Of a stretch of DNA of 64,000 nucleotides, positions 26,535 through 37,734 are shown piece by piece. Each line of letters opens with the position of its first letter. The first letter of the stretch is position 1. The notes under the pieces are model-generated. The model was not told the origin of the DNA. It saw only the letters and a list, made by a program, of their open reading frames with translations, and made no database searches. The stretch comes from an uncultured Pelagibacteraceae bacterium (GTDB taxonomy: Bacteria; Pseudomonadota; Alphaproteobacteria; Pelagibacterales; Pelagibacteraceae), in assembly GCA_902634485.1 (NCBI GenBank), contig CACPKA010000003.1, forward strand, positions 1 through 64,000, written 5' to 3'. The translations under genes and the position numbers were made by a program.

Positions 26535-27296
26535 TTAAAAAGAATTTTTAATTATTTTATCTAATTCTTTTGAAATTTTATTTAAATTATTTTTTTTCGA
26601 TAGGCTGTGATCTCCATTTTTAATTATTATTTTATTTTTTTTTGCTTTTTTAAAAATTTTTAGGACTTTTTTTGAAAAATTTATAGGAACCACATCATCT
26701 TTAGATCCATGGAACATAGTAACAGGGATTTTTAAACTTGATCTCATATTTAGAACTTTATTTTTCTTACCATTTATAAAAAGTTGTCTAGTTAATGGAT
26801 AAGTATATTCTCCATGTTTTAAATAATAAATTCCTTTTTTTTTAATTATTTCTTTAATTTTCCTACTAAATTTTGTCCACATTAATTTATCTAAAAATTC
26901 AGGCGCTGATCCAATCCCAATAAATCCTTTAACTTGATTATTAAAAACTTTTAATAAATTTAAAGCAATCCATGATCCCATACTTGAACCTATAAAAATA
27001 TATTTTTTTCTTTTACATTTTGCTTTTATTATTTTTTTAGCATCATTGGTCCATTTAGTAATGTTGCCATTAGTAAATTTTCCATATGATTTTCCATGTC
27101 CTGAGTATTCAAATGTTAAAAAATTAATTTTGTTTTTAATACTATATTTAGCAAAATGAGCTGGTTTTTCTCCTTCTATATCTGACATAAACCCATGTAA
27201 AAAAATTAAACATAAATCAGAGCGTGAATTTATAGATAAAAATCTTATTTTTTTTGTTTTTGAAATATAGAAATATTTAAATCGTTTATAACGCAT
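26535..27296 (-). CDS. Alpha/beta-hydrolase family protein
   Basis: A 253-residue cytoplasmic hydrolase. The nucleophile Ser is in IGSSMGSWIAL (about residue 104), the acid Asp in HGSKDDVVP, and the His in GDHSLS, so the triad is complete. HGFMSDIEGEKPAHFA supplies the oxyanion-hole region. It may be a carboxylesterase or acyl-peptide-hydrolase-like enzyme; the substrate is unknown. It ends 5 bases after the gltB stop, convergent, and is divergent from the GT4 gene with 26 bases between starts. Confidence 0.8.
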   Translation of the reverse strand: MRYKRFKYFYISKTKKIRFLSINSRSDLCLIFLHGFMSDIEGEKPAHFAKYSIKNKINFLTFEYSGHGKSYGKFTNGNITKWTNDAKKIIKAKCKRKKYIFIGSSMGSWIALNLLKVFNNQVKGFIGIGSAPEFLDKLMWTKFSRKIKEIIKKKGIYYLKHGEYTYPLTRQLFINGKKNKVLNMRSSLKIPVTMFHGSKDDVVPINFSKKVLKIFKKAKKNKIIIKNGDHSLSKKNNLNKISKELDKIIKNSF

Positions 27297-27322
27297 AAGA
27301 GTTAATATATAAGATAAAATTG

Positions 27323-28492
27323 ATGAGTTCTAAATTAAAAATTTTGCAAGTTATACCAAAGTTAGGCTATGGGGGTGCAGAAACTGGATGTTTTGATCTT
27401 GCACATTATCTTGCAGAAAATGGTTGTTCTTCATACATTGTTACAAGCGGAGGAGAATTAACTAAATTTATAAATAAAAAAAAAGTTAAGTTAATAAGAT
27501 TACCTGTCCAAAGTAAAAATCCAATATTAATGTTTATTAATACTTTAATTTTAATAGTTCTAATTTTAATTTTTAATATATCTATTGTCCATGCAAGAAG
27601 CAGGGCTCCAGCATGGTCATGTTTTTTTGCAACAAAAATTACTAGAAGAAAATTTGTTACCACATTTCATGGAACATATAATTTTACAAATAGTTTTAAA
27701 AAATTTTATAATTCAATAATGTTAAAATCTAATCTTATTATAGCCGGATCAAATTTTATTTTTTCCCATATAAATGAAAATTATTTCAAATATTTAAATA
27801 TAAAAAATAAATTTTTAGTAATATTTAGAGGAATAAATACAGAATATTTTAATCCTAATAAAATTGTGCAAAGTGATGAAAAAAAAATTTTGAAACAATG
27901 GGATATTAATAAGTATGTTGACCTTAAGAATATTCCTTTAATTCTTCTCCCAGGTCGTTTGACAAGTTGGAAAGGTCAAGAAGTGTTTATAGAGGCTCTG
28001 CATAAACTAAATAAAGAATTTCCAGAAAAGGAATTTATAGCAGTTATATTAGGCTCTGACCAAGGAAGAAAAGTTTATAAAAAAAAATTAGTAAGGCTTG
28101 TTGAACAATATAGATTGAGTAATTATGTTAAATTTATAGATAATTGTGAACTAATGCCTTTAGCCTATAAGGTTTCAGATATTGTTGTGTCAACTTCTAT
28201 AAAACCCGAAGCTTTTGGGAGAGTTTCGGTGGAAGCTCAGTCTATGGAAAAACCAATAATAGCAAGTAATATCGGAGGATCAAAAGAGACAATAATCAAT
28301 GACAAAACAGGTTTTTTATTCGAGGCCGGAAAACCTGAAGCTTTAAGTGAAAAATTGATTCATGTCTTAAATTTAGATGAAAGCACATTGAAATTTATTG
28401 GAATAGAAGGTAGAAAAAATGTTGTAAAAAAATTTAATATCGAAAAAATGTGTTTTTCAACTTATTCAGAATATAAAAAGTTAATATTATAA
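27323..28492 (+). CDS. Family 4 glycosyltransferase
   Basis: A 389-residue GT-B enzyme; I take the ATG at 27323, three bases after an in-frame TTG. The N-terminus LQVIPKLGYGGAETGCFDLA is the acceptor-domain start of GT4. The C-terminal donor site shows LPGRLTSWKGQEVFIEAL and the E-x7-E motif in PEAFGRVSVEAQSMEKP, followed by ASNIGGSKETI. It probably transfers a sugar to a lipid-linked or LPS-type acceptor on the cytoplasmic face. It ends directly before the thrS ATG with no spacer, so the two are co-transcribed even though their roles differ. Confidence 0.88.
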   Translation: MSSKLKILQVIPKLGYGGAETGCFDLAHYLAENGCSSYIVTSGGELTKFINKKKVKLIRLPVQSKNPILMFINTLILIVLILIFNISIVHARSRAPAWSCFFATKITRRKFVTTFHGTYNFTNSFKKFYNSIMLKSNLIIAGSNFIFSHINENYFKYLNIKNKFLVIFRGINTEYFNPNKIVQSDEKKILKQWDINKYVDLKNIPLILLPGRLTSWKGQEVFIEALHKLNKEFPEKEFIAVILGSDQGRKVYKKKLVRLVEQYRLSNYVKFIDNCELMPLAYKVSDIVVSTSIKPEAFGRVSVEAQSMEKPIIASNIGGSKETIINDKTGFLFEAGKPEALSEKLIHVLNLDESTLKFIGIEGRKNVVKKFNIEKMCFSTYSEYKKLIL

Positions 28493-30409
28493 ATGCCTAA
28501 TATAAAGCTGCCTGATGGAAATAGTTTAAATTTTGAAAACAAGGTAAATGGTTTACAAATTGCTGAAAAGATAAGTAAATCACTTTCTAAACAAGCTTTA
28601 GTAATTAGTGTTGATGGAAATTTAAAAGATTTAAATTATGAAATAGACAAAGATTGTTCAGTAAAAATTTATACATCAAAAGATAAAGAAGGATTAGAAA
28701 CAATAAGACATGATACAGCGCATGTATTAGCAATGGCTGTACAAGAACTTTTTCCTGGCACACAAGTAACTATAGGGCCAGTAATTGATAATGGATTTTA
28801 CTATGACTTTGCAAGAAAAAAACCATTCACCGAAGAAGATTTAAGAAAAATAGAAAAAAAAATGTTAGAGATTGTAGATAGAGATGAGTCTACTCATAGG
28901 GAAGTATGGAAGCGTGACAAAGCCATTGAGCACTTTAAAAAAGTAGGAGAAATTTATAAGGCTGAGATAATAAAAGATATTCCTAAAGAAGAAGAAGTTT
29001 CAGTTTACTTTCATGGAAAATGGCATGATTTATGCAGAGGACCTCATTTGATGTCTACTGGAAAAATTGGAAAATATTTCAAACTTACAAAAGTTTCTGG
29101 TGCCTACTGGAGAGGAGACTCTAATAATGAAATGCTGCAAAGAATTTATGGAACTTCTTGGCCATCTCAAAAAGAACTTGATGATTATTTAAAGAGAATT
29201 GAGGAAGCTGAAAAAAGAGATCATAGAAAATTGGGAAAAGAAATGGATCTTTTTCATTTTAGGGAAGAAAGTCCAGGATCTGTTTTTTGGCACGAAAAAG
29301 GTTGGAATTTATTTCAAAAACTTATTAATTATATGAGAGCTAAGCAAAAAAAAGCTGGATATAAAGAAATTAATACACCAGAAATTTTAGACAGATCTCT
29401 TTGGGAAAAATCTGGCCACTGGGAAAAATTTGGCCAACATATGTATACTTCAAAAACGCCAGATGAAAAAGTTTTTGCAATTAAACCTATGAATTGTCCT
29501 GGGTGTGTACAAGTTTTTAATCAAGGTTTAAAAAGTTATAGAGATTTACCTTTAAAAATGTCTGAATTTGGCAAAGTTCATAGATACGAGCCATCTGGTG
29601 CTCTTCATGGACTATTAAGAGTAAGAGCATTTACACAAGACGATGCACATATATTTTGTACAGAAGATCAAATCACAGAAGAATGTCTGTCAGTTACAAA
29701 TTTAATACTTGAGATTTATAAAGATCTTGGTTTCGAAAATGTTATTTTAAAATATTCGGATAGACCATCAATAAGAGTTGGAGAAGATAAAGTTTGGGAT
29801 AAATCTGAAGAAGCGTTATTAAAAGCAGTAAAGGCATCGAAACTTGAATATAGTATTAATAAAGGCGAAGGTGCTTTCTATGGACCCAAAATTGAATTTG
29901 TTCTAAGAGATGCCATAGGAAGAGATTGGCAGTGCGGAACTTTACAAGTTGATTTAAATTTACCAAGCAGATTAGGAGCAACATTTGTAGACAAAGATGG
30001 CACCAAAAAAGTTCCAGTTATGCTTCATAGAGCATTATTTGGTTCTTTAGAGAGATTTATAGGCATATTAATAGAAAACTATGCTGGAAAATTACCTTTT
30101 TGGATAACACCTTTGCAAGCAATGGTTATTCCAGTATCTGAAGAATTTGATACATATGCGAAAAAAATTTGTGATAAAATTAGTGAAGTTGGCATTAATT
30201 GTGAAATTGACCTAAAAAATCACAACTTAAATTATAAAATTAGAGAACATTTGATGTCAAGAATTCCTTTACTGTTAATTTGTGGAAAAAAAGAAGTTGA
30301 CTCTAATACCATAACTATTAGAAGATCGGACTCTGAAAAACAAGAAACTATGGAAATAAATAATTTTCTAAAAACATTTTCTGCTAAAAACAAAGCACCT
30401 TCATTTTAA
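28493..30409 (+). CDS. thrS: Threonyl-tRNA synthetase
   Basis: A 638-residue class II synthetase of normal length. It has the N-terminal TGS domain (1-61), then the editing domain with RHDTAHVLAMA near residue 71 (HxxxH) and CRGPHL. The catalytic core follows, with motif 2 (VHRYEPSGALHGLLRVRAFTQDD), zinc Cys in MNCPGC, and motif 3 (HRALFGSLERFIGILIE). The last 100 residues are the anticodon-binding domain. It charges tRNA-Thr; a tRNA-Thr(GGU) gene is at 60.5 kb. thrS is followed immediately by infC, the same order as in many bacteria. Confidence 0.98.
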   Translation: MPNIKLPDGNSLNFENKVNGLQIAEKISKSLSKQALVISVDGNLKDLNYEIDKDCSVKIYTSKDKEGLETIRHDTAHVLAMAVQELFPGTQVTIGPVIDNGFYYDFARKKPFTEEDLRKIEKKMLEIVDRDESTHREVWKRDKAIEHFKKVGEIYKAEIIKDIPKEEEVSVYFHGKWHDLCRGPHLMSTGKIGKYFKLTKVSGAYWRGDSNNEMLQRIYGTSWPSQKELDDYLKRIEEAEKRDHRKLGKEMDLFHFREESPGSVFWHEKGWNLFQKLINYMRAKQKKAGYKEINTPEILDRSLWEKSGHWEKFGQHMYTSKTPDEKVFAIKPMNCPGCVQVFNQGLKSYRDLPLKMSEFGKVHRYEPSGALHGLLRVRAFTQDDAHIFCTEDQITEECLSVTNLILEIYKDLGFENVILKYSDRPSIRVGEDKVWDKSEEALLKAVKASKLEYSINKGEGAFYGPKIEFVLRDAIGRDWQCGTLQVDLNLPSRLGATFVDKDGTKKVPVMLHRALFGSLERFIGILIENYAGKLPFWITPLQAMVIPVSEEFDTYAKKICDKISEVGINCEIDLKNHNLNYKIREHLMSRIPLLLICGKKEVDSNTITIRRSDSEKQETMEINNFLKTFSAKNKAPSF

Positions 30410-30955
30410 GTGGCAGAATTTAAACAAAATTACTTTCAAAGAAAAACAAGGCATAAGGGACCGCGAGCTAATCACAGAATTAATTCGCCCGAAGTTCAAG
30501 TAATTGCAAGCTCAGGCGAAAATTTAGGTATAATGAATACTACAAAAGCTATTTCAATTGCAAAGGAAGAGGGTTTAGATTTAATTGAGATAGCACCAAA
30601 TGCTTCTCCTCCAGTTTGTAAAATTATTGATATGGGAAAATTTAAATATGAAGCACAAAAAAAAGCAAATAAAGCAAAAAAAAGACAAAAAAAAATTGAG
30701 CTAAAAGAAATAAAATTAAGACCAGTCACTGAAGTTCATGATTATAATTTCAAGTTAAAAAATGCTCTAAGATTTCTTTCAAAAGGTGATAAAGTTAAAT
30801 TTACAATTCGCTTTAAAGGAAGAGAATTAATGCATTCAAATCTTGGCAATGATTTAATGAAAAGAATACAAGAAGATATTAAATCACTTGGAAAAGTCGA
30901 AATGAGCCCAAAGTTTGATGGTAAGCAAATGATAATGGTAATTCAGCCTTTATAA
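30410..30955 (+). CDS. infC: Translation initiation factor IF-3
   Basis: This 181-residue factor keeps the 30S subunit free and checks the start codon. The N-terminal domain opens ANHRINSPEVQVI, the linker is Lys-rich (residues about 80-100), and the C-terminal domain begins KEIKLRPVTEVHDYNFKLKNALRFL. It starts with GTG, right after the thrS stop. In Escherichia coli infC starts with AUU, the basis of its self-control; here the start is a more ordinary alternative codon, so that circuit may be weaker or absent. It heads the IF-3/L35/L20 group. Confidence 0.97.
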   Translation: MAEFKQNYFQRKTRHKGPRANHRINSPEVQVIASSGENLGIMNTTKAISIAKEEGLDLIEIAPNASPPVCKIIDMGKFKYEAQKKANKAKKRQKKIELKEIKLRPVTEVHDYNFKLKNALRFLSKGDKVKFTIRFKGRELMHSNLGNDLMKRIQEDIKSLGKVEMSPKFDGKQMIMVIQPL

Positions 30956-31008
30956 GTTATAATATTAGTTGTAAATTTTATCCAATATTTGTATAAACTC
31001 ATCGAATT

Positions 31009-31215
31009 ATGCCAAAATTAAAAACTAAAAGTTCAGCAAAAAAAAGATTTAAAATTACTGCAAAAGGTAAAGTCATCATGTCTCAAGCGGGAAAAAGACA
31101 TGGCATGATTAAGAGAACAAATAGACAAATTAGAAATCAAAGAGGCACTACAGTTATGTCAAAACAAGATGGAAAAATTGTAAAGTCGTATATGCCTTAC
31201 AGTTTAAGAGGTTAA
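31009..31215 (+). CDS. rpmI: Ribosomal protein L35
   Basis: A 68-residue basic protein of the 50S subunit with the family start [20 protein letters not shown] and the end YMPYSLRG. It stands 53 bases after infC and 1 base before rplT. A TATAAT at 30958-30963 in the gap could be an internal promoter, but no good -35 is visible. Confidence 0.97.
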   Translation: MPKLKTKSSAKKRFKITAKGKVIMSQAGKRHGMIKRTNRQIRNQRGTTVMSKQDGKIVKSYMPYSLRG

Positions 31216-31216
31216 A

Positions 31217-31573
31217 ATGGCAAGAGTAAAAAGAGGCGTAACAAGCAAAGCTAAACATAAAAAGGTTTTCAAAGCTGTAAAGGGCCAGTGGGGTAGGCGA
31301 AAAAATACAATAAGAGTTGCAAGACAGGCAATGGAAAAGGCTATGCAGTATGCATACAGAGATCGTAGAGCAAAAAAAAGAAATTTTAGATCATTATGGA
31401 TACAAAGAATTAATGCTGGAGTTAGAGCCGAGGGATTAACATATTCAAAATTTATTAGCGGCTTAAATAAATCAGGTATTAAGTTAGATAGAAAAATTCT
31501 AGCTGAGATAGCTTATAATAATCCCGAAGCTTTTAAAAATATAGTTAAAAAAGCTCAAGCTGCACTTGGTTAA
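31217..31573 (+). CDS. rplT: Ribosomal protein L20
   Basis: This 118-residue 23S rRNA-binding protein, needed early in 50S assembly, opens [26 protein letters not shown] cut short by the usual basic helix, and it keeps the C-terminal globular part ([24 protein letters not shown]). In other bacteria it also represses the infC-rpmI-rplT mRNA. I did not find a clear target structure here. Confidence 0.97.
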   Translation: MARVKRGVTSKAKHKKVFKAVKGQWGRRKNTIRVARQAMEKAMQYAYRDRRAKKRNFRSLWIQRINAGVRAEGLTYSKFISGLNKSGIKLDRKILAEIAYNNPEAFKNIVKKAQAALG

Positions 31574-31616
31574 TCTTCACTATTGTTTTTCTTCTGTTAA
31601 GAAATAATCTGTAAAA

Positions 31617-32684
31617 ATGTCAGATTTTGAAAAATTAATAAATAGATTTAAGGATAAAATCAACAACGCTCACAATTCTTTAGAGCTAGATAAAATAAGA
31701 TCAGAGATTTTTGGTAAAAGCGGTTTAATCAATACTGAATTTAAAAAACTTGGATCATTATCCCCAGACGATAAAAAAAAAATAGCTTCAGAAATAAACA
31801 ATGCAAAACAAGAGCTGACAAAATTATTTAATCAAAAATCCACAGGTTTACAAGATACAGAAATCGATGAACAGCTTAAGAAAGAAAAAGACGATGTAAC
31901 GCTTCCAGAAAAAGATTTTAGTATTGGAAAAATTCATCCGGTATCTCAAGTAATTGATGAAATTTCATCTATATTTTCTGAAATCGGATTTAGTGTTGAG
32001 GAAGGTCCAGACGTTGAAAGTGAATATTATAATTTTACTGCTCTTAATACACCAGAAAATCATCCTGCAAAAGATATGCACGATACTTTTTATATTGAAG
32101 AAAATATGAAGACACTATTAAGGACCCATACTTCCCCAGTACAAGTAAGAACGATGTTAAAAGGAAAACCTCCATTCAAAATTATAGCACCAGGAAGGAC
32201 TTACAGAAGTGATAGTGATCAAACACATACTCCTATGTTTCATCAATTAGAAGGACTTCATATAGATAAAAATATAACCATGGGTCATTTAAAAGGCTGC
32301 CTAAATTATTTTATAAAAGAGTTTTTTGAAATAAATAAAATTAAAATGAGATTTAGACCAAGTCATTTTCCATTTACTGAACCTTCTGCTGAAGTTGATA
32401 TAGGTTACCGAATTGAAAATAATAAAATTATAATTGGCGAAGGAGATAAATGGCTAGAAATACTTGGATGTGGAATGGTTCATCCTAATGTTCTTAAAAA
32501 TTCAAAAGTTGATCCAAATAAGTATCAAGGTTTTGCATTTGGCATAGGCATTGATAGGTTAGCAATGTTAAAATATGGAATTAACGATTTAAGATCTTTT
32601 TTTGAATGTGACTATAGATGGTTAAATTATTATGGTTTTGATCCTTTAGATGTGCCAACAAATTACAGAGGTCTCAGTAAATGA
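31617..32684 (+). CDS. pheS: Phenylalanyl-tRNA synthetase alpha subunit
   Basis: The 355-residue catalytic subunit has an N-terminal coiled coil (residues 1-90) that touches tRNA-Phe. The class II core carries [22 protein letters not shown], motif 2 ([24 protein letters not shown]), and motif 3 ([17 protein letters not shown]). Its stop overlaps the pheT start (ATGA), as expected for a 2:2 complex. Confidence 0.98.
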   Translation: MSDFEKLINRFKDKINNAHNSLELDKIRSEIFGKSGLINTEFKKLGSLSPDDKKKIASEINNAKQELTKLFNQKSTGLQDTEIDEQLKKEKDDVTLPEKDFSIGKIHPVSQVIDEISSIFSEIGFSVEEGPDVESEYYNFTALNTPENHPAKDMHDTFYIEENMKTLLRTHTSPVQVRTMLKGKPPFKIIAPGRTYRSDSDQTHTPMFHQLEGLHIDKNITMGHLKGCLNYFIKEFFEINKIKMRFRPSHFPFTEPSAEVDIGYRIENNKIIIGEGDKWLEILGCGMVHPNVLKNSKVDPNKYQGFAFGIGIDRLAMLKYGINDLRSFFECDYRWLNYYGFDPLDVPTNYRGLSK

Positions 32685-35032
32685 AATTTATAAAAAATTG
32701 GCTTTCTGATCACTTAAAAACAAACAAAAATGAGTCACAAATTATTGAAAAATTAAATAGTACAGGTCTAGAAGTTGAAAAGGTTGAGCCTGTGAAAAAT
32801 GAGTTAAGTGATTTTGTTATAGCAAAAATAGTTAAAGCAGAAAAGCATCCCAATGCCGATCGATTAAAACTATGTAATGTAGATATTGGTAAAAATGAAT
32901 TAGTAAAAGTCGTCTGTGGTGCGCCAAATGCAAAAGATAACTTAGTAACTATATATGCTCCACCAGGATCAATAATTCCAAAAAACAACATGAAATTAGA
33001 AGTTTCGAAAATAAGAGGAGAAACTTCTTATGGAATGCTTTGTTCTGAGTCAGAACTTAATTTATCAAAGGAAAGTGAGGGAATTATTGAATTAAAAAAA
33101 AGTAATCAAACAAAAATAGGAAAAAGCTATTTTAAAAGTAGTTCTGAAAACGTAATAGAACTGTCAATAACTCCAAACAGGCCTGATTGTTTGGGTATTA
33201 GAGGTATAGCAAGAGATCTTGCTGCTAGTGGATTTGGAAAATTAATAGATAATAGTAATTTTAAAAAAATAAAAAAAAAAGGCAAACAAACACTAAAAGT
33301 AAAGATAGAAAAAAGTAAAAGCCAAGCTTGTACGATATTTGGTAGTTGTCTTATTAAAAATATAAAAAATCAAGAAAGTCCAGAATGGTTAAAAAAAAGA
33401 ATAATTGCAATAGGATTAAGACCAATTTCTGCAGTTGTTGATATAACAAATTATGTAATGTTTGATCTAAACAGGCCTCTTCATGCCTATGACTTAGACA
33501 AAATAAATAAAGGTATAATTGTACGAAATTCAAAAAAAGGAGAAAAATTTAAAGCTTTAGACAATAAAGAGTATAATTTAGATGATCAAATGTGTGTTAT
33601 ATCAGATAATGAAGGAGTTTTAGGATTAGGAGGAGTAATAGGCGGAACAAGGTCAGGAACAGAACTTTCTACTAAAAATATTTTACTAGAATCTGCTTAT
33701 TTTGATCCAGAGATTACTAGAAAAACAGCAAAAAAATTAGAATTAAATAGCGATGCTAAGTTTAGATTTGAAAGAGGTATTGATCCAAATTCAATTGTGG
33801 AAGGATTAGAAAAAGCTTCTGCAATGATAGTTAAAATTTGTGGAGGAGAAGTATCAAAATTAGATATTCAATCAACTAAAAAATTTGAGGTTAAAAAAAT
33901 ATTATTTGATCCAAATATTGTATCCAAAATAATAGGAATACAAATACAAACTAATGAGATAATAAAAATTTTGCAAGACTTAGGGTTTAAAATTAAAAAA
34001 AAAGGTAAAATTCTAAATGTCGAAGTTCCTAGTTGGAGACCAGATATATATGGTCAAATAGATTTAGTTGAAGAAGTAATAAGAATTAAAGGATTTAACA
34101 AAATTAAATCTATAGAACCTGAAAAAAAAAGATTAAAACCAACTCTAGATTTTTTTCAAAGACATTTTCATTTAGCTCAGAGATCTGTTGCCTCAAAAGG
34201 ATATTTTGAGACAATAACTTGGTCTTTTACAGACGAAAAATCAAATAATCGCTTTAGAGAAAACTTACAAGAAATTAAAATTATTAATCCGATAAGCTCA
34301 GATTTGAGTGTTTTAAGAAGTTCATTGTATCCAAATTTAATTTATTTCTTGAAAAAAAATATTGATAGAGGATTTGAAAATCAGTCACTATTTGAAATTG
34401 GACCATCTTTTATTGGTAAAAAACCTGGAGAACAAATTACGCTTGTTTGTGGCGTTCGAAAAGACAACTTATTAGATGTTTACGGAATAAAAAAAGATCT
34501 TGTGCAAACTTTAGTCGAATTAGGAATAGATAAAAATGAAACTAAAATAAATATTGCAACCCCAAGCTATTATCATCCAGGAAGATCTGGTTCGATAGTA
34601 ACAAAAAATAGTCAGAAGTTATTAGCTTATTTTGGAGAAATTCATCCAAAAATAATTGAAAATACATATGGTTTTGAGATTTTTTTAGATAATTTGGTGA
34701 ATTATAAAAGGCAAAATAAAAAAATTAAACCAAGTATAATATTTTCAGATTATCAAAAATCTGAAAGAGATTTTGCTTTTGTAGTAAAAAAAGACTATCT
34801 AGCACAAGATTTGATAGATATTATAAAAAATGTTGATAACCATTTAATTAAAGATGTCAAAATTTTTGATGTATATCAGGGAGAAAACATACCATCAGAT
34901 AAAAAATCAATAGCTTTAAAAGTTACAATTCAGTCAGATCATAAAACTTTGAATGAAAAAGACTTAAATGATATTTCTCAGAAAATTATTTTGAATGTTG
35001 AAAATAAAGCTAGTGCAAAACTAAGATCTTAA
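32681..35032 (+). CDS. pheT: Phenylalanyl-tRNA synthetase beta subunit
   Basis: A 783-residue subunit with the usual order: N-terminal B1 and EMAP-type tRNA-binding domain (residues about 40-150, [14 protein letters not shown]), B3/B4 editing domain ([23 protein letters not shown]), B5, the catalytic-like core, and the C-terminal anticodon-binding FDX-ACB domain ([14 protein letters not shown] to the end). The stop overlaps the lepA ATG by one base, so it is translated in series with lepA. Confidence 0.98.
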   Translation: MKFIKNWLSDHLKTNKNESQIIEKLNSTGLEVEKVEPVKNELSDFVIAKIVKAEKHPNADRLKLCNVDIGKNELVKVVCGAPNAKDNLVTIYAPPGSIIPKNNMKLEVSKIRGETSYGMLCSESELNLSKESEGIIELKKSNQTKIGKSYFKSSSENVIELSITPNRPDCLGIRGIARDLAASGFGKLIDNSNFKKIKKKGKQTLKVKIEKSKSQACTIFGSCLIKNIKNQESPEWLKKRIIAIGLRPISAVVDITNYVMFDLNRPLHAYDLDKINKGIIVRNSKKGEKFKALDNKEYNLDDQMCVISDNEGVLGLGGVIGGTRSGTELSTKNILLESAYFDPEITRKTAKKLELNSDAKFRFERGIDPNSIVEGLEKASAMIVKICGGEVSKLDIQSTKKFEVKKILFDPNIVSKIIGIQIQTNEIIKILQDLGFKIKKKGKILNVEVPSWRPDIYGQIDLVEEVIRIKGFNKIKSIEPEKKRLKPTLDFFQRHFHLAQRSVASKGYFETITWSFTDEKSNNRFRENLQEIKIINPISSDLSVLRSSLYPNLIYFLKKNIDRGFENQSLFEIGPSFIGKKPGEQITLVCGVRKDNLLDVYGIKKDLVQTLVELGIDKNETKINIATPSYYHPGRSGSIVTKNSQKLLAYFGEIHPKIIENTYGFEIFLDNLVNYKRQNKKIKPSIIFSDYQKSERDFAFVVKKDYLAQDLIDIIKNVDNHLIKDVKIFDVYQGENIPSDKKSIALKVTIQSDHKTLNEKDLNDISQKIILNVENKASAKLRS

Positions 35033-36840
35033 TGAGTGAAATCGATCATATTAGAAATTTTGCAATTATAGCTCATATTGATCATGGTAAATCTACAATA
35101 GCAGATAGAATCATTCATAAATGTGGAGGATTATCAGAAAGAGAGATGAAAGATCAAGTTTTAGACTCCATGGATATTGAAAGAGAGAGGGGAATAACTA
35201 TTAAAGCACAAACTGTTAAGCTAAATTATAAAGCCAAAAATGGAAAAAATTATATTTTAAATATAATAGATACGCCAGGACATGTTGATTTTAGTTATGA
35301 AGTAAGTAGATCACTTTATGCTTGTGAAGGATCGATATTGATTGTTGATAGTACTCAAGGAGTTGAAGCTCAAACATTAGCGAATGTGTATCAAGCACTA
35401 GATATTAATCACGAAATAATTCCAGTACTAAATAAAATAGACTTACCCGCCTCAGATTTAGAAAAGACAACTAAACAAATTGAAGATGTGATTGGTATAG
35501 ATACTGAAAATGCAGTTCCATGTTCTGGAAAAACTGGTGAAGGTATAGATGAGATATTAGAACAAATTATTGAACAATTACCTGGACCACAGGGAAACCC
35601 TGATGATGATCTAAAATGCTTATTAGTTGATAGTTGGTATGATACTTACTTAGGAGTAGTTATTTTAGTTAGAGTAATTAATGGCAAAATAACTAAAAAT
35701 ATGAAGATTAAAATGCTTTCAACGGATCAAGATTATATAGTTGAAAAGGTTGGAGTTTTTACTCCGAAAGCAAAAGATATAAATGAATTAAGCACTGGTG
35801 AGATTGGTTTTATAACCACTGGTATAAAAGTTTTATCTGAAACTAAAGTAGGAGATACAATTTGCGATGCAACAAAAACAAAAATAGATCCTTTACCAGG
35901 TTTTAAACCAAGTAAGCCAGTTGTTTTTTGTGGACTTTTTCCTGTTGATAGCTCTGAATATCAAAAATTAAAAGATGGTTTAGCTAAGCTACAGTTGAAT
36001 GATGCAAGCTTTTCATTTGAAGCAGAGTCATCTTCTGCATTGGGATTGGGTTTTAGATGTGGATTCTTAGGATTACTTCATCTTGAAATAATTACAGAAA
36101 GATTAGAGAGAGAATTTGATGTTAATTTGTTAACAACAACTCCTGGCGTTGTCTATAAGGTTCATTTAAATAATGGAAAGATAATTGATTTACAAAATCC
36201 ATCAAGTTTACCTGATCCAACATTAATAAAATTTATTGAAGAGCCATGGATTAAAGCAACAGTAATAACCCCTGATGAGTATTTAGGGTCAATAATTAAA
36301 ATGTGTCAGGATAAAAGAGGTATACAAACTAACCTAAGCTATTCAGGAAACAGAGCAGTTTTAAGTTATGAATTGCCCTTGAATGAGGTAGTTTTTGACT
36401 TTAATGACAGAATAAAATCTATGACCAGTGGCTATGCAAGTTTTGATTATGAAATAATTGAACATAGAGAAGGTAATTTAGTTAAGCTTGGAATATTGGT
36501 TAATGGAGAACCAGTAGATGCCTTAGCAATGATGATTCATAAAGATTTTGCTCAAAGGACAGGAAGAGAAGTCTGTGAAAAATTAAAAGATCTAATCCCA
36601 AGACATAATTTTATGATACCAGTGCAAGCAGCAATTGGTGGCAAAATAATAGCAAGAGAAACTATTAAAGGTTTTAAAAAAGATGTTTTAACAAAAATTC
36701 ATGGTGGTGGTGCAACAGATAGAAAAAGAAAACTTTTAGAAAAGCAAAAAAAGGGAAAAGCTAGATCTAAGCAATTTGGAAGAGTAGAAATACCCCAAGA
36801 GGCTTTTATTGGTGTTTTGAAAATAAATAAGAATGACTAG
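35032..36840 (+). CDS. lepA: Elongation factor 4 (LepA), GTPase
   Basis: A 602-residue translational GTPase of normal length. G1 is AHIDHGKST (about 15-23), with G2 in RGITIK, G3 DTPGH and G4 NKIDL. The C-terminal LepA domain carries [15 protein letters not shown]. It acts on stalled or paused ribosomes and aids 30S assembly. The 3' end overlaps the next methyltransferase gene by 8 bases. Confidence 0.98.
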   Translation: MSEIDHIRNFAIIAHIDHGKSTIADRIIHKCGGLSEREMKDQVLDSMDIERERGITIKAQTVKLNYKAKNGKNYILNIIDTPGHVDFSYEVSRSLYACEGSILIVDSTQGVEAQTLANVYQALDINHEIIPVLNKIDLPASDLEKTTKQIEDVIGIDTENAVPCSGKTGEGIDEILEQIIEQLPGPQGNPDDDLKCLLVDSWYDTYLGVVILVRVINGKITKNMKIKMLSTDQDYIVEKVGVFTPKAKDINELSTGEIGFITTGIKVLSETKVGDTICDATKTKIDPLPGFKPSKPVVFCGLFPVDSSEYQKLKDGLAKLQLNDASFSFEAESSSALGLGFRCGFLGLLHLEIITERLEREFDVNLLTTTPGVVYKVHLNNGKIIDLQNPSSLPDPTLIKFIEEPWIKATVITPDEYLGSIIKMCQDKRGIQTNLSYSGNRAVLSYELPLNEVVFDFNDRIKSMTSGYASFDYEIIEHREGNLVKLGILVNGEPVDALAMMIHKDFAQRTGREVCEKLKDLIPRHNFMIPVQAAIGGKIIARETIKGFKKDVLTKIHGGGATDRKRKLLEKQKKGKARSKQFGRVEIPQEAFIGVLKINKND

Positions 36841-37618
36841 TATATTAATATTAATTTTAATTATATCAAATTTTTTTTTAATTTATTTTCTTAATAGAAA
36901 AAAAATTAAAAAATATTTTTCAACTTCATCAATAAAATCGGTAAATATAGAAAAAGTAAATAAAATTTTTGAGTCTAAAAAAATATCAGATAATCTTTAT
37001 GGACCAAAAGAAGACGTAATAATAAAAAGTTTTTGCACTCCCTCAGGACAAAAAGACATAGTAGGAAAAACTTCAGAATATGAAGCTTGGATTCTCTCGA
37101 GCTTAAGCAAAATTAGTAAAAATATTTTTGAATTTGGTACCTGTAGTGGAAAAACGACAACTTTAATGGCATTAAATTCTCCTTCAGAAGCAAAAATCAT
37201 AACTTTAACATTAAATTCTGATCAAGCAAAAAATCTTATTTTAGATAACACAGACAATAAAGTCTCTATTAGAAATATAATAAATGAAAGTAACTATGAA
37301 AAATTTCTTTTTTCTGATCAAGAACTTGAAAAAAAAATTTCAGTCCTTTTCATGGACTCTCGTGAATTAGACGCCAATAAATATCAAAATAAATTTGATC
37401 TGATATTTATTGATGGCGGTCATACATACAGTATAGTTGAAAATGATTCTTATAAAGCTTTTAAAATGATAAAAAAAGGTGGAATTATACTTTGGCACGA
37501 TTATGTTCCTGGAAAAACTTCGGATAAAGATATAGTTAAATATTTAAACAAGATTGCTAAGGATAAAAATATTTTTCATATAGAAAATACTTCATTGTGC
37601 TATTTTAATAATATTTAA
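36833..37618 (+). CDS. Membrane-anchored class I SAM-dependent methyltransferase
   Basis: The 261-residue protein starts with one hydrophobic helix (residues 2-17), so it is probably anchored in the inner membrane with the rest in the cytoplasm. The SAM motif is [15 protein letters not shown] (about residues 99-113). The segment [22 protein letters not shown] with ILWHDY matches class I methyltransferases of the Methyltransf_24 kind, often tied to glycan or cell-envelope genes. The first bases overlap lepA, so it relies on lepA translation. The target is unknown. tRNA-Ser follows 6 bases later. Confidence 0.72.
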   Translation: MTSILILILIISNFFLIYFLNRKKIKKYFSTSSIKSVNIEKVNKIFESKKISDNLYGPKEDVIIKSFCTPSGQKDIVGKTSEYEAWILSSLSKISKNIFEFGTCSGKTTTLMALNSPSEAKIITLTLNSDQAKNLILDNTDNKVSIRNIINESNYEKFLFSDQELEKKISVLFMDSRELDANKYQNKFDLIFIDGGHTYSIVENDSYKAFKMIKKGGIILWHDYVPGKTSDKDIVKYLNKIAKDKNIFHIENTSLCYFNNI

Positions 37619-37624
37619 AAATGT

Positions 37625-37714
37625 GGAGAGATGGCCGAGTGGTTTAAGGCGCACGCTTGGAAAGTGTGTGTACCCTCACAGGTACCGTGGGTTCGAATCC
37701 CACTCTCTCCGCCA
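37625..37714 (+). tRNA. tRNA-Ser (anticodon GGA)
   Basis: A 90-base class II tRNA with acceptor GGAGAGA/TCTCTCC, anticodon loop TTGGAAA (GGA), a long variable arm (TGTGTACCCTCACAGGTACC) and GGTTCGAATCC in the T-arm. Discriminator G and CCA are encoded. It reads UCC/UCU. Confidence 0.97.
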
Positions 37715-37734
37715 TATAAATTTATAAAAAATTT

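Noticed and set aside
30958..30963. Internal promoter before rpmI (TATAAT)
   Set aside because: No -35 match is at a proper distance, and the gene is well placed for read-through from thrS-infC.
31574..31616. Phe-type attenuator leader before pheS
   Set aside because: The 43-base gap has no leader ORF rich in Phe codons and no hairpin with a T-run.
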